The translations under genes were made by a program, and so were the position numbers. From CAVQBP01 sp963710745 (GTDB lineage Bacteria > Bacteroidota > Ignavibacteria > Ignavibacteriales > Ignavibacteriaceae), in the NCBI GenBank assembly GCA_963710745.1, contig CAVQBP010000019.1:310001-374000 (forward strand): a DNA stretch of 64,000 nt. Direction: 5' to 3'. Position 1 is the first letter of the stretch, and the number at the start of each line of letters is the position of its first letter. Positions 51,564 through 61,833 of this stretch are shown in pieces. A model generated the notes under the pieces. The model saw only the letters and a program-made list of their open reading frames with translations, did not search any database and was not told the DNA's origin.

Positions 51564-52215
51564 TGCCCAGGCAGATGCCGCAGAAAAAAAACATGCAGAA
51601 GAGGTCTTCTCTTTATTAAGGAAAGAGTATCCGAAAGTCAAAAGTGCCTTGAATTTTTCTAACGCTTTCCAGCTTTTAATAGCAACAATCCTTGCAGCAC
51701 AATGTACCGACGAAAGGGTTAATATCGTAACAAAAGATCTGTTCAAGAAATATAAAACTCCTGCAGAATTTCTTGCAGTTTCATATGAAGAACTGGAGAA
51801 GGATATTTTTTCGACAGGCTTTTACCGCCAGAAAGCCAAAAGCATAAAGAATTGCTGTAAAAGTCTGGTTGAAAATTATAAGGGGAAAGTACCCAAAGAT
51901 TTTGATGAAATAAATAAATTACCGGGAGTAGGCAGAAAAACTGCTTCTGTTGTTGCAGGAAATGCATTCGGAATACCTGCAGTAGCTGTAGATACTCATG
52001 TAATCAGATTATCTAACCTATTAGGATTTATAGATACAAAGGATCCTGTCAAAATTGAATTCAAATTAAAAGCCTTGCTGCCTGAAGAAGATTGGGTAAA
52101 TTCTTCACACTGGCTTGCTGCTCATGGAAGAAAAATTTGTAAAGCGAAAAAGCCGAAATGCCTTCAATGTGTTTTAGGAAATATTTGCCCGAGTTTTAAT
52201 CCGGACAATGGGTAG
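51547..52215 (+). CDS. nth: Endonuclease III
   Basis: Removes oxidised pyrimidines and cuts the abasic site. The 222-residue protein has the helix-hairpin-helix LPGVGRKTASVVAGNAFG with its catalytic Lys, the catalytic Asp in VAVDTHVIRLSNL, and a C-terminal [4Fe-4S] Cys set in C-x6-C-x2-C-x5-C spacing (CKAKKPKCLQCVLGNIC). The ATG at 51547 lies 17 bases inside the ferredoxin gene in another frame; the conserved domain begins at about residue 20, so a later start is possible. Confidence 0.94.
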   Translation: MKSKYDAQADAAEKKHAEEVFSLLRKEYPKVKSALNFSNAFQLLIATILAAQCTDERVNIVTKDLFKKYKTPAEFLAVSYEELEKDIFSTGFYRQKAKSIKNCCKSLVENYKGKVPKDFDEINKLPGVGRKTASVVAGNAFGIPAVAVDTHVIRLSNLLGFIDTKDPVKIEFKLKALLPEEDWVNSSHWLAAHGRKICKAKKPKCLQCVLGNICPSFNPDNG

Positions 52216-52254
52216 TAAAAGTTATATCCATTATTTAAAAGAAGGATTTCTAAA

Positions 52255-52821
52255 ATGGAAGATATATCAAGAGATAGAGACTATTGTCTTTCTATATTAA
52301 AAGAATATACGCAGAGCGATAGTCTGCTGAAACATGCATATGCTGTTGAAACATGTGTAAGTGCATATGCAAGAAAATTTAATGAAGATGTGGAGTACTG
52401 GGGAAATGTTGCACTTCTTCATGATTTTGATTATGAAAAATTTCCAACTGCCGAAGAACATCCATTTAAAGGAACAGAGATCTTAAAGGAGAAGGGATTC
52501 AGCCGGGATTTTACTGATTCAATTCTTTCACATGCAGATTATTCGGGTGTTGCCAGGGATTCTTTATTAAGAAAAACTTTGTTCGCCTGCGATGAGCTGG
52601 CGGGTTTTATTACCGCAGTGACTTATGTAAGACCCAGTAAAACTGTTGATGAGGTTGAAGTAAAATCTGTCAAAAAGAAATTGAAAGATAAAGCATTTGC
52701 CAGAAATGTCAGCCGTGAAGATATTCAGCATGGGGCAGATGATCTGGGAATCCCTCTTGATGAACATATTGATTTCTGTATAAAAGCCATGAGAGATAAT
52801 AAAGAAGTATTAGGGTTGTAA
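52255..52821 (+). CDS. HD-domain (HDIG-like) phosphohydrolase
   Basis: A 188-residue helical protein with the HD motif: LLKHAYAVETCV supplies the first His, VALLHDFDYEK the His-Asp pair and SILSHADYSG the next His. Proteins of this type hydrolyse phosphomonoesters or nucleotides; the substrate is unknown. It lies 39 bases after nth and may share its message. A spacer of 221 bases follows, before the first porU gene. Confidence 0.83.
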   Translation: MEDISRDRDYCLSILKEYTQSDSLLKHAYAVETCVSAYARKFNEDVEYWGNVALLHDFDYEKFPTAEEHPFKGTEILKEKGFSRDFTDSILSHADYSGVARDSLLRKTLFACDELAGFITAVTYVRPSKTVDEVEVKSVKKKLKDKAFARNVSREDIQHGADDLGIPLDEHIDFCIKAMRDNKEVLGL

Positions 52822-53042
52822 TTCGGATAAATAAGATTTCGATTATATTTTTAAATCTGTTTCTTTAATTTAATCAGACGATTTAGGGAAGTTCAAATCT
52901 ATCTGAAATAATTAAATACTAATTGGCTTGATTCTTTTATTTCCTATTTACTAAATTGGAACAGTTAAAAGGGAGTACTTGATAGAGATTTTTGCTACTA
53001 TAATTTTATCAAAATTTTATAACAATAATTTTTAATCACTAT

Positions 53043-54326
53043 ATGAAGAGCAAAATCTCTACAATACTAATATTAGTACTTATAATTGGCCTTCCTATAT
53101 ATGCTCAGAATGAGATGCGTGTCATTTCATCCGGCAGAAGTTCACTTGTATTAGAATATACCCCTCATTATGGGGATACCACCCTCATAAAAATAAACAA
53201 TGAAGATTATATAAAGATAAACCTTGCCGGAGGCTATTATACAAAGCCGGAAGACTGGGGAATGCCTGCAGTTCCTAAGAGAGGAATAAATGTAGGAGTT
53301 CCGTCAGAATATGGTAATACAATAAGAATATTAACAAGCAGCTCAACGGAGATAAGCGGGAAAATAATCCCGAAGCCTAAGATGGTTAAGGATAAGGGGT
53401 TAAATGATTTGGTGTATGAGTTAAAGCCGGGTTATAACAGTTATGAAGAAAAGACAGAGCTGGTAGGATTTGGAGATTATGGGATAGTAAGAGGGATCCC
53501 TGTGCAGACCCTTGTAATCTCCCCAGTGTCATATAACCCGTCACAAAATAGAATAAAGATATATACCCGTATAGTATTTGAGATAACGTTTTCGACCAAT
53601 CAGAAGATAAGCTCAGCCCCTTCAGATGATTTTCTTCAGGGAGCCATGATAAATTACAGTGTAGCGCGTTACTGGTCAAAGGATGTAAGCCGCAGGTTAA
53701 GGAAACGCAGTAGTGTAGTAAATAGTGTACTGAGCACAGGTAAATGGGTAAAGTTTGAAGTTTCGGGGGAAGGAATGTATAAGATCACTCGTTCAATGCT
53801 CACATCATTTGGAATAGATGCCGGAACAGTAAAGCCGCGTACAATAAAGATATACAACAACGGAGGCAGGATGCTTCCTGAGGATGTAAATGCTCCATAT
53901 CCGGCAGACCTGCAGGAGAATGCAATAATAGTCAAGGGAGAGGAAGACGGAAAGTTTGATGAAGGAGACTATATCCTGTTTTACGGCAGGGGGAATGATT
54001 TCTGGGCTTATGATACAAGCAGCCGGAGTGTGAAGAGGAATTTCAATTTATATTCGGATCATAATTACTATTTTATTACCTCAGGGGGGTCTCCGGGAAA
54101 GAGGGCTGAGACAAAAACAAGTTTAAATGCAAATAATGCATATACCCAGAGAACGACCGCAGCCTATGTAGACTGGGAGAAGGATAAGATAAATATATTT
54201 GCAAGCGGGAGATATTTTCTGGGAGATGGATTCTCATCATCGACTGTATCACAGACATACTCAAACAAACTTGACGGCAGAAATTCAAATTACCCTATAA
54301 ATTATTCTTTCAGAATTGTTAATGTA
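53043..54326 (+). repeat. Identical block A of the porU duplication
   Basis: 1284 bases beginning at the ATG are base-for-base the same as 57682-58965, while the upstream sequences are clearly diverged. This sharp boundary at the start codon suggests gene conversion. Confidence 0.9.
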
Positions 54327-57092
54327 TTACCCGGCAATATTAACTTAGATATATATGAAAACTCAAATAGGATCTTATCGCGCACTCTCCAGGGAACTTC
54401 TGTATTAGATTATTCAGAATTTGCACACGGTAATGAATTTAACGGGAATGCTATATATACAAATATTTTACCCGATAACCGAAGTGTATTGAAGTTCCAG
54501 GTAAATGCAAATTCATCAAATACATATGCATATCTGGATTATTTTGAAATAACTTATCAGAAGAACTTAACTGCGGCAAACGACAGTTTAATCTTTTACT
54601 CAAAAGATACAACCTCGGTAATCAATTATGATCTTTCGGGATTTTCCAATTCAAACATCCAGGTATATGATATATCCGATTATGCAAATATTAAATCAGT
54701 AAGCAGTATGACATCTCCAAGCGGAGGAGAGTTCAAATTCCAGGCAAGTGAGAACGCAGGAAAAGTATCAAAATATATAGCAGTAGGGAATGATAAGTAT
54801 AAGACTCCGATAAATCCTGAAGAGATAAGTAACCAGAATTTACATGGAATAAGTGACGGAGCTCAGTACATAATTATAACAGATAAGACATTTAATGAGC
54901 AGGCAAACAGGCTGAAGAATTACCGTGAGAATGAATCAAAGGAGAAGTTATCATCGATAGTGGTTGATGTTGACCAGATATATAATGAATTCTCAGGAGG
55001 AGCACTGGATGTTACGGGGATAAGGAATTTTATAAAGTATGCTTACGACAACTGGACAACAAAACCTGAGTATGTACTGCTTTTCGGAGATGGAAATTAT
55101 GATTACAAGAATATAGAAGGAAGTAATAATAATTTTGTCCCTCCTTATGAGTCTAATCCTTCTATAGCTCATAAGTATAATGAAATTTATTCTTATCCGA
55201 TGGATGATTATTATGTGATGTTGGATAGTGATGATAATAATAATCATGATATAATTGATTTAGCAATAGGGCGGATAAATATACAAACTCTGGAAGATGC
55301 CCAGACAGCAGTAGATAAAATAACAAGTTATGAGAAAAATACGGATGACGATCTATGGCGCAATTTGATTACAATAGTTGCAGATGATAATTATACAAGT
55401 ACGGGAAAAGAAGATAATATACATACTCCGCAAGCAGAAGTATTGGCTAATAATGTTATTCCCGGTTCATTTAATATAAACAAAATTTATCTGGCAGCTT
55501 ATCCGACTGTTATAACAGGTGTGGGAAGAACAAAACCTGCTGTGAATGAAGCTATAATTGCAGCAATGAATAATGGTTCCTTAATAGTTCATTATGTAGG
55601 GCATGGAAATGAGCATGTTTGGGCTCATGAATCTGTTTTTGAGAACAGCAGCTCTATTCCAAGGCTTCATAATCCAAGATACTTTTTCCTTACTATAGCT
55701 GCTTGTGCATTTGGTTATTATGATAAAACTACAGTTCAGAGCGGGGCAGAATTGTTATTATTAAAAGCCAACAGCGGTGCAATTGGTGCATTTACATCTA
55801 CCAGACCTGTTTTTGCAAATGATAATGCTGCAATTACTGATACTTTTTATACTAAACTATTTAGAGAAAAGAAATCTATTACTGTTGGAAATGCTTATTT
55901 CTTAACAAAGATTAAACGTTATGCGGGGTATGAAGATAATGATCAACGATTTACTCTTTTGGGAGATCCCGCGACAAGATTATTAGTACCTCAATATTCT
56001 GCATCTATCGATTCAATAAATGGACATAAATTTAATTCCTCTGATATTTCTGCTTCAACAATTCAATTGAAAGCCTTAAGCCATACCAGGATCGAAGGAG
56101 TAATAGAAAAGCCAGATAATACAGTCTGGAGTGATTTTAACGGGGAAGGGATAATATCAGTATATGATTCTGAAAGGAAAGTACTGCTTCCCCAGCTTGC
56201 CGGCCCAGGTTATCCTGACGGCTACCCGATGACAGTACAGGGGGGTACAATATTCAGAGGAAGAGTTTCGGTAACGAATGGACATTTCAGCTCAAATTTT
56301 ATAGTTCCCAAAGATATATCCTATCAGAATGAAAACGGAAAGGTGATTATATATTTCTATAATAATGCAGGAGACGGATTAGGATATACAGATAATATAA
56401 TAATAGGCGGAACAGATTCCAGCGTAGTAAATGACGGCAAGGGACCTGATGTAGAAATATATTTTGATTCGGCTACGCCCAGCACATCGTTTTTAATAAA
56501 TCCCAACTCCAAGCTTATAGTAAAGCTGTCTGATGAGACAGGAATAAATTCAACAGGAACGGGAGTAGGTCATCAGCTCGAAGGGATATTGAATGATAAT
56601 ATAAGCAGCCCGATAGATTTCACCAATGATTTTACGGGAGACAAAGATTCCGGAGGGAAATCAGGAGAGATAAACTATTCATTTAATGATATCACCCCCG
56701 GAGAATATAAGATAGAGGTAAAGGCGTGGGATGTATTTAATAATTATTCCTCAAAGACAGCATACTTTACAGTAGTAAGCGGAGATGACCTGGTATTGAG
56801 TAATGTATATAATTATCCTAATCCATTTTCAGGTAATACAACCTTCACATTTCAGCAGAATTTAAATTCAGTAATAGATTTGAAGATAAAGATATACACA
56901 ATAGCCGGTAGACTGATAAAAGAGATAGATAAAAGCAGCATAAGTGACAAATATGTAATGGTGCCGTGGGATGGAAGGGATGCAGACGGAGATGTAATAG
57001 CAAACGGAACATATTTTTATAAACTGATCGTAAAGACCAGCGACGGCAAGTATAATACAAGTATAATAGGCAAGCTTGCTGTTATCAGATAA
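53043..57092 (+). CDS. porU: Type IX secretion sortase PorU, copy 1 (C25 peptidase family)
   Basis: PorU cleaves the sorting domain of T9SS cargo at the cell surface and attaches it. The 1349-residue protein has a signal peptide (to about residue 22), a long N-terminal beta region, and a gingipain-type C25 catalytic domain: YVLLFGDGNYDYKNIEG (about residue 680), the catalytic His854 in IVHYVGHGNEHVWAHE and the catalytic Cys888 in LTIAACAFGYYD. It ends in a T9SS-type CTD (YPNPFSGNTTFTFQ, IKIYTIAGRLIKE, ANGTYFYKLIV). Copy 2 follows 589 bases later. Long DNA stretches are identical between them; about 930 bases around the catalytic core differ. Both keep His and Cys, so both may be active. Confidence 0.93.
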   Translation: MKSKISTILILVLIIGLPIYAQNEMRVISSGRSSLVLEYTPHYGDTTLIKINNEDYIKINLAGGYYTKPEDWGMPAVPKRGINVGVPSEYGNTIRILTSSSTEISGKIIPKPKMVKDKGLNDLVYELKPGYNSYEEKTELVGFGDYGIVRGIPVQTLVISPVSYNPSQNRIKIYTRIVFEITFSTNQKISSAPSDDFLQGAMINYSVARYWSKDVSRRLRKRSSVVNSVLSTGKWVKFEVSGEGMYKITRSMLTSFGIDAGTVKPRTIKIYNNGGRMLPEDVNAPYPADLQENAIIVKGEEDGKFDEGDYILFYGRGNDFWAYDTSSRSVKRNFNLYSDHNYYFITSGGSPGKRAETKTSLNANNAYTQRTTAAYVDWEKDKINIFASGRYFLGDGFSSSTVSQTYSNKLDGRNSNYPINYSFRIVNVLPGNINLDIYENSNRILSRTLQGTSVLDYSEFAHGNEFNGNAIYTNILPDNRSVLKFQVNANSSNTYAYLDYFEITYQKNLTAANDSLIFYSKDTTSVINYDLSGFSNSNIQVYDISDYANIKSVSSMTSPSGGEFKFQASENAGKVSKYIAVGNDKYKTPINPEEISNQNLHGISDGAQYIIITDKTFNEQANRLKNYRENESKEKLSSIVVDVDQIYNEFSGGALDVTGIRNFIKYAYDNWTTKPEYVLLFGDGNYDYKNIEGSNNNFVPPYESNPSIAHKYNEIYSYPMDDYYVMLDSDDNNNHDIIDLAIGRINIQTLEDAQTAVDKITSYEKNTDDDLWRNLITIVADDNYTSTGKEDNIHTPQAEVLANNVIPGSFNINKIYLAAYPTVITGVGRTKPAVNEAIIAAMNNGSLIVHYVGHGNEHVWAHESVFENSSSIPRLHNPRYFFLTIAACAFGYYDKTTVQSGAELLLLKANSGAIGAFTSTRPVFANDNAAITDTFYTKLFREKKSITVGNAYFLTKIKRYAGYEDNDQRFTLLGDPATRLLVPQYSASIDSINGHKFNSSDISASTIQLKALSHTRIEGVIEKPDNTVWSDFNGEGIISVYDSERKVLLPQLAGPGYPDGYPMTVQGGTIFRGRVSVTNGHFSSNFIVPKDISYQNENGKVIIYFYNNAGDGLGYTDNIIIGGTDSSVVNDGKGPDVEIYFDSATPSTSFLINPNSKLIVKLSDETGINSTGTGVGHQLEGILNDNISSPIDFTNDFTGDKDSGGKSGEINYSFNDITPGEYKIEVKAWDVFNNYSSKTAYFTVVSGDDLVLSNVYNYPNPFSGNTTFTFQQNLNSVIDLKIKIYTIAGRLIKEIDKSSISDKYVMVPWDGRDADGDVIANGTYFYKLIVKTSDGKYNTSIIGKLAVIR
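54474..54868 (+). repeat. Identical block B of the porU duplication
   Basis: 395 bases identical to 59107-59501, between two divergent patches. After 54868 a few synonymous changes begin, then broad divergence from about 55150. Confidence 0.85.
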
Positions 57093-57111
57093 ATTTTTTT
57101 ACCATTGAATT
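56085..57111 (+). repeat. Identical block C of the porU duplication
   Basis: 1027 bases, running 19 bases past the stop codon, identical to 60730-61756. The sequence diverges directly afterwards. Confidence 0.9.
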
Positions 57112-57681
57112 GTAAAATTTACGCACAAAATAAACCAAGGTAAATAATTCTTCAAATTCCATTTGTAATATTTTCATGTTATAATTCTTGATTTTAAGAA
57201 AAGTCATTGAATGAATAATGTGCAGGGTGCTCTGGATGAATTTTGACATTTTTATTTTTTAATTTATGAGTCGAATCTAATAAGGTCATTTTTATATGTT
57301 TCTGATTTGATTTTAAGCAAAATTTAAATGATATCTTCAATAAATCTACCTTTTTAGAGCAGACTCATTTTTAATTCATTATGAAATAACAATTTTATCA
57401 AAAATTGTAGAAGTAAATTGCCTTTTTATTTTAATATGATTAAGATAATATTATATTAATAATATTGGCATTATGATTGATATTCCTTAAATTAAAACTC
57501 TCAATTTTTAAGAATTAGCGTTTTATATAAGAATTTACAATAGACTTGATTCTTGTATTTTTACTTTACTAATTTATGTCATAATAATAGGAGAATATTT
57601 TAGAGATTATTGCTACCAGGTTATTTCAAGTTAATAATTACAAAATTATAAATAGTTAAACAATATTAATTTAACTGCTGG
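57093..57681. other. Spacer between the two porU genes
   Basis: 589 AT-rich bases without a credible gene. The first 19 bases belong to identical block C. The last about 150 bases are loosely similar to the leader of copy 1 at 52,900-53,042 (shared CTTGATTCTT and TTGCTAC words, otherwise diverged), consistent with an old duplication of gene plus promoter followed by recent conversion of the coding parts. Confidence 0.55.
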
Positions 57682-60600
57682 ATGAAGAGCAAAATCTCTA
57701 CAATACTAATATTAGTACTTATAATTGGCCTTCCTATATATGCTCAGAATGAGATGCGTGTCATTTCATCCGGCAGAAGTTCACTTGTATTAGAATATAC
57801 CCCTCATTATGGGGATACCACCCTCATAAAAATAAACAATGAAGATTATATAAAGATAAACCTTGCCGGAGGCTATTATACAAAGCCGGAAGACTGGGGA
57901 ATGCCTGCAGTTCCTAAGAGAGGAATAAATGTAGGAGTTCCGTCAGAATATGGTAATACAATAAGAATATTAACAAGCAGCTCAACGGAGATAAGCGGGA
58001 AAATAATCCCGAAGCCTAAGATGGTTAAGGATAAGGGGTTAAATGATTTGGTGTATGAGTTAAAGCCGGGTTATAACAGTTATGAAGAAAAGACAGAGCT
58101 GGTAGGATTTGGAGATTATGGGATAGTAAGAGGGATCCCTGTGCAGACCCTTGTAATCTCCCCAGTGTCATATAACCCGTCACAAAATAGAATAAAGATA
58201 TATACCCGTATAGTATTTGAGATAACGTTTTCGACCAATCAGAAGATAAGCTCAGCCCCTTCAGATGATTTTCTTCAGGGAGCCATGATAAATTACAGTG
58301 TAGCGCGTTACTGGTCAAAGGATGTAAGCCGCAGGTTAAGGAAACGCAGTAGTGTAGTAAATAGTGTACTGAGCACAGGTAAATGGGTAAAGTTTGAAGT
58401 TTCGGGGGAAGGAATGTATAAGATCACTCGTTCAATGCTCACATCATTTGGAATAGATGCCGGAACAGTAAAGCCGCGTACAATAAAGATATACAACAAC
58501 GGAGGCAGGATGCTTCCTGAGGATGTAAATGCTCCATATCCGGCAGACCTGCAGGAGAATGCAATAATAGTCAAGGGAGAGGAAGACGGAAAGTTTGATG
58601 AAGGAGACTATATCCTGTTTTACGGCAGGGGGAATGATTTCTGGGCTTATGATACAAGCAGCCGGAGTGTGAAGAGGAATTTCAATTTATATTCGGATCA
58701 TAATTACTATTTTATTACCTCAGGGGGGTCTCCGGGAAAGAGGGCTGAGACAAAAACAAGTTTAAATGCAAATAATGCATATACCCAGAGAACGACCGCA
58801 GCCTATGTAGACTGGGAGAAGGATAAGATAAATATATTTGCAAGCGGGAGATATTTTCTGGGAGATGGATTCTCATCATCGACTGTATCACAGACATACT
58901 CAAACAAACTTGACGGCAGAAATTCAAATTACCCTATAAATTATTCTTTCAGAATTGTTAATGTAATTCCTGCATACATAGGCCTGGAATTGTATGAAAA
59001 CTCAACACGAATATTTGCCCAGAATTTATCAGGATATTCAAGTTCGGATCTATATACTCATGGAATAGAATATAATTATACGGCAAGATATTCAGGAAGC
59101 CTTCCGGATAACCGAAGTGTATTGAAGTTCCAGGTAAATGCAAATTCATCAAATACATATGCATATCTGGATTATTTTGAAATAACTTATCAGAAGAACT
59201 TAACTGCGGCAAACGACAGTTTAATCTTTTACTCAAAAGATACAACCTCGGTAATCAATTATGATCTTTCGGGATTTTCCAATTCAAACATCCAGGTATA
59301 TGATATATCCGATTATGCAAATATTAAATCAGTAAGCAGTATGACATCTCCAAGCGGAGGAGAGTTCAAATTCCAGGCAAGTGAGAACGCAGGAAAAGTA
59401 TCAAAATATATAGCAGTAGGGAATGATAAGTATAAGACTCCGATAAATCCTGAAGAGATAAGTAACCAGAATTTACATGGAATAAGTGACGGAGCTCAGT
59501 ATATAATTATAACAGATAAGACATTTAATGAGCAGGCAAACAGGCTGAAGAATTACCGTGAGAATGAATCAAAGGAAAAGTTGTCATCGATAGTAGTAGA
59601 TGTTGACCAGATATATAATGAATTCTCAGGAGGAGCACTGGATGTTACGGGGATAAGGAATTTTATAAAGTATGCTTACGACAACTGGACAACAAAACCT
59701 GAGTATGTATTGCTTTTTGGAGACGGCAACTATGATTACAAGAATATAGAAGGAAGTAATAATAATTTTGTCCCTCCTTATGAAACAGTCCCAACCGGTT
59801 CTTTAAAATATAATGAAATATGGTCCTACCCGATGGATGATTATTATGCAATGGTAGATGGTGATGATAATAAAATTGATCTGGCAATAGGACGGATAAA
59901 CATACAAAGTCTTGAAGATGCGCAGATAGCAGTGGATAAAATTATAAGTTATGAAAATAACACAGATAAAGACCTCTGGCGGAATTTAATAACTATAGTT
60001 GCCGATGATGGTCCTGCAGGACTTGGTGAAAACGACGGACCGCTTCATACTGGGCAGGGTGAATATTTAGCCAATAATGTTATTCCCGGTTCATTTAATA
60101 TAAACAAAATTTATCTGGCAGCTTATCCGACTGTTATAACAGGTGTGGGAAGAACTAAACCCGCGGTAAATGAAGCAATAATAGCTGCAATGAACAACGG
60201 TTCATTAATTGTTCATTATGTTGGTCATGGTAATGAGCATGTTTGGGCTCATGAATCGGTTTTTGAAAACAGCAGCTCTATTCCGAGGCTTCATAATAAC
60301 GATTTGTTCTTTCTTACGGTTGCATCATGTGCATTCGGTTATTACGATAAGACAACAGCACAATGCGGCGTTGAATTATTATTATTAAAAGCCAATAGCG
60401 GTGCAATTGGGGTCTTTTCAGCTACGAGACCTGTCTTTTCTTTAGATAATGCTGCTCTTAGCTATACATTTTACAATTATCTCCTTGGTTCAAAAGATAG
60501 CGCCAATATGCCTATTACCGTTGGTGATGCTTACTTGTTAACAAAGGCTGTCCGTTCAGAAACCAACGATCAGAAATTTACTTTATTCGGAGATCCTGCA

Positions 60601-61737
60601 TTAAGATTATTAATTCCTCATTATACTGCATCAATTGATTCTATTAATGGTCATAGTTTTAATATTTCAAAAAACGTTTCGGGGATTACAGTTCCCGCTG
60701 CCTCAGTTCAAATAAAAGCCTTAAGCCAAACCAGGATCGAAGGAGTAATAGAAAAGCCAGATAATACAGTCTGGAGTGATTTTAACGGGGAAGGGATAAT
60801 ATCAGTATATGATTCTGAAAGGAAAGTACTGCTTCCCCAGCTTGCCGGCCCAGGTTATCCTGACGGCTACCCGATGACAGTACAGGGGGGTACAATATTC
60901 AGAGGAAGAGTTTCGGTAACGAATGGACATTTCAGCTCAAATTTTATAGTTCCCAAAGATATATCCTATCAGAATGAAAACGGAAAGGTGATTATATATT
61001 TCTATAATAATGCAGGAGACGGATTAGGATATACAGATAATATAATAATAGGCGGAACAGATTCCAGCGTAGTAAATGACGGCAAGGGACCTGATGTAGA
61101 AATATATTTTGATTCGGCTACGCCCAGCACATCGTTTTTAATAAATCCCAACTCCAAGCTTATAGTAAAGCTGTCTGATGAGACAGGAATAAATTCAACA
61201 GGAACGGGAGTAGGTCATCAGCTCGAAGGGATATTGAATGATAATATAAGCAGCCCGATAGATTTCACCAATGATTTTACGGGAGACAAAGATTCCGGAG
61301 GGAAATCAGGAGAGATAAACTATTCATTTAATGATATCACCCCCGGAGAATATAAGATAGAGGTAAAGGCGTGGGATGTATTTAATAATTATTCCTCAAA
61401 GACAGCATACTTTACAGTAGTAAGCGGAGATGACCTGGTATTGAGTAATGTATATAATTATCCTAATCCATTTTCAGGTAATACAACCTTCACATTTCAG
61501 CAGAATTTAAATTCAGTAATAGATTTGAAGATAAAGATATACACAATAGCCGGTAGACTGATAAAAGAGATAGATAAAAGCAGCATAAGTGACAAATATG
61601 TAATGGTGCCGTGGGATGGAAGGGATGCAGACGGAGATGTAATAGCAAACGGAACATATTTTTATAAACTGATCGTAAAGACCAGCGACGGCAAGTATAA
61701 TACAAGTATAATAGGCAAGCTTGCTGTTATCAGATAA
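57682..61737 (+). CDS. porU: Type IX secretion sortase PorU, copy 2 (C25 peptidase family)
   Basis: A 1351-residue paralogue of the preceding gene with the same domain order: signal peptide, beta region, C25 domain and T9SS-type CTD. The catalytic Cys883 lies in LTVASCAFGYYD and the His in HYVGHGNEHVWAHE. It differs from copy 1 in two zones: a patch of about 50 residues near 429-478 (two residues shorter here) and roughly residues 700-1015 of the catalytic domain, where conserved islands alternate with changes. Elsewhere it is nearly or exactly identical in DNA. porV follows after 96 bases, the classical PorU-PorV pairing, so this copy is the better candidate for the housekeeping sortase. Confidence 0.93.
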   Translation: MKSKISTILILVLIIGLPIYAQNEMRVISSGRSSLVLEYTPHYGDTTLIKINNEDYIKINLAGGYYTKPEDWGMPAVPKRGINVGVPSEYGNTIRILTSSSTEISGKIIPKPKMVKDKGLNDLVYELKPGYNSYEEKTELVGFGDYGIVRGIPVQTLVISPVSYNPSQNRIKIYTRIVFEITFSTNQKISSAPSDDFLQGAMINYSVARYWSKDVSRRLRKRSSVVNSVLSTGKWVKFEVSGEGMYKITRSMLTSFGIDAGTVKPRTIKIYNNGGRMLPEDVNAPYPADLQENAIIVKGEEDGKFDEGDYILFYGRGNDFWAYDTSSRSVKRNFNLYSDHNYYFITSGGSPGKRAETKTSLNANNAYTQRTTAAYVDWEKDKINIFASGRYFLGDGFSSSTVSQTYSNKLDGRNSNYPINYSFRIVNVIPAYIGLELYENSTRIFAQNLSGYSSSDLYTHGIEYNYTARYSGSLPDNRSVLKFQVNANSSNTYAYLDYFEITYQKNLTAANDSLIFYSKDTTSVINYDLSGFSNSNIQVYDISDYANIKSVSSMTSPSGGEFKFQASENAGKVSKYIAVGNDKYKTPINPEEISNQNLHGISDGAQYIIITDKTFNEQANRLKNYRENESKEKLSSIVVDVDQIYNEFSGGALDVTGIRNFIKYAYDNWTTKPEYVLLFGDGNYDYKNIEGSNNNFVPPYETVPTGSLKYNEIWSYPMDDYYAMVDGDDNKIDLAIGRINIQSLEDAQIAVDKIISYENNTDKDLWRNLITIVADDGPAGLGENDGPLHTGQGEYLANNVIPGSFNINKIYLAAYPTVITGVGRTKPAVNEAIIAAMNNGSLIVHYVGHGNEHVWAHESVFENSSSIPRLHNNDLFFLTVASCAFGYYDKTTAQCGVELLLLKANSGAIGVFSATRPVFSLDNAALSYTFYNYLLGSKDSANMPITVGDAYLLTKAVRSETNDQKFTLFGDPALRLLIPHYTASIDSINGHSFNISKNVSGITVPAASVQIKALSQTRIEGVIEKPDNTVWSDFNGEGIISVYDSERKVLLPQLAGPGYPDGYPMTVQGGTIFRGRVSVTNGHFSSNFIVPKDISYQNENGKVIIYFYNNAGDGLGYTDNIIIGGTDSSVVNDGKGPDVEIYFDSATPSTSFLINPNSKLIVKLSDETGINSTGTGVGHQLEGILNDNISSPIDFTNDFTGDKDSGGKSGEINYSFNDITPGEYKIEVKAWDVFNNYSSKTAYFTVVSGDDLVLSNVYNYPNPFSGNTTFTFQQNLNSVIDLKIKIYTIAGRLIKEIDKSSISDKYVMVPWDGRDADGDVIANGTYFYKLIVKTSDGKYNTSIIGKLAVIR

Positions 61738-61833
61738 ATTTTTTTACCATTGAATTCTTATATATAGATAGCCTATATTACATAGATTGATTTTATTTAA
61801 GATTAAATAAATCATAATTGGAGGAACAATAAA

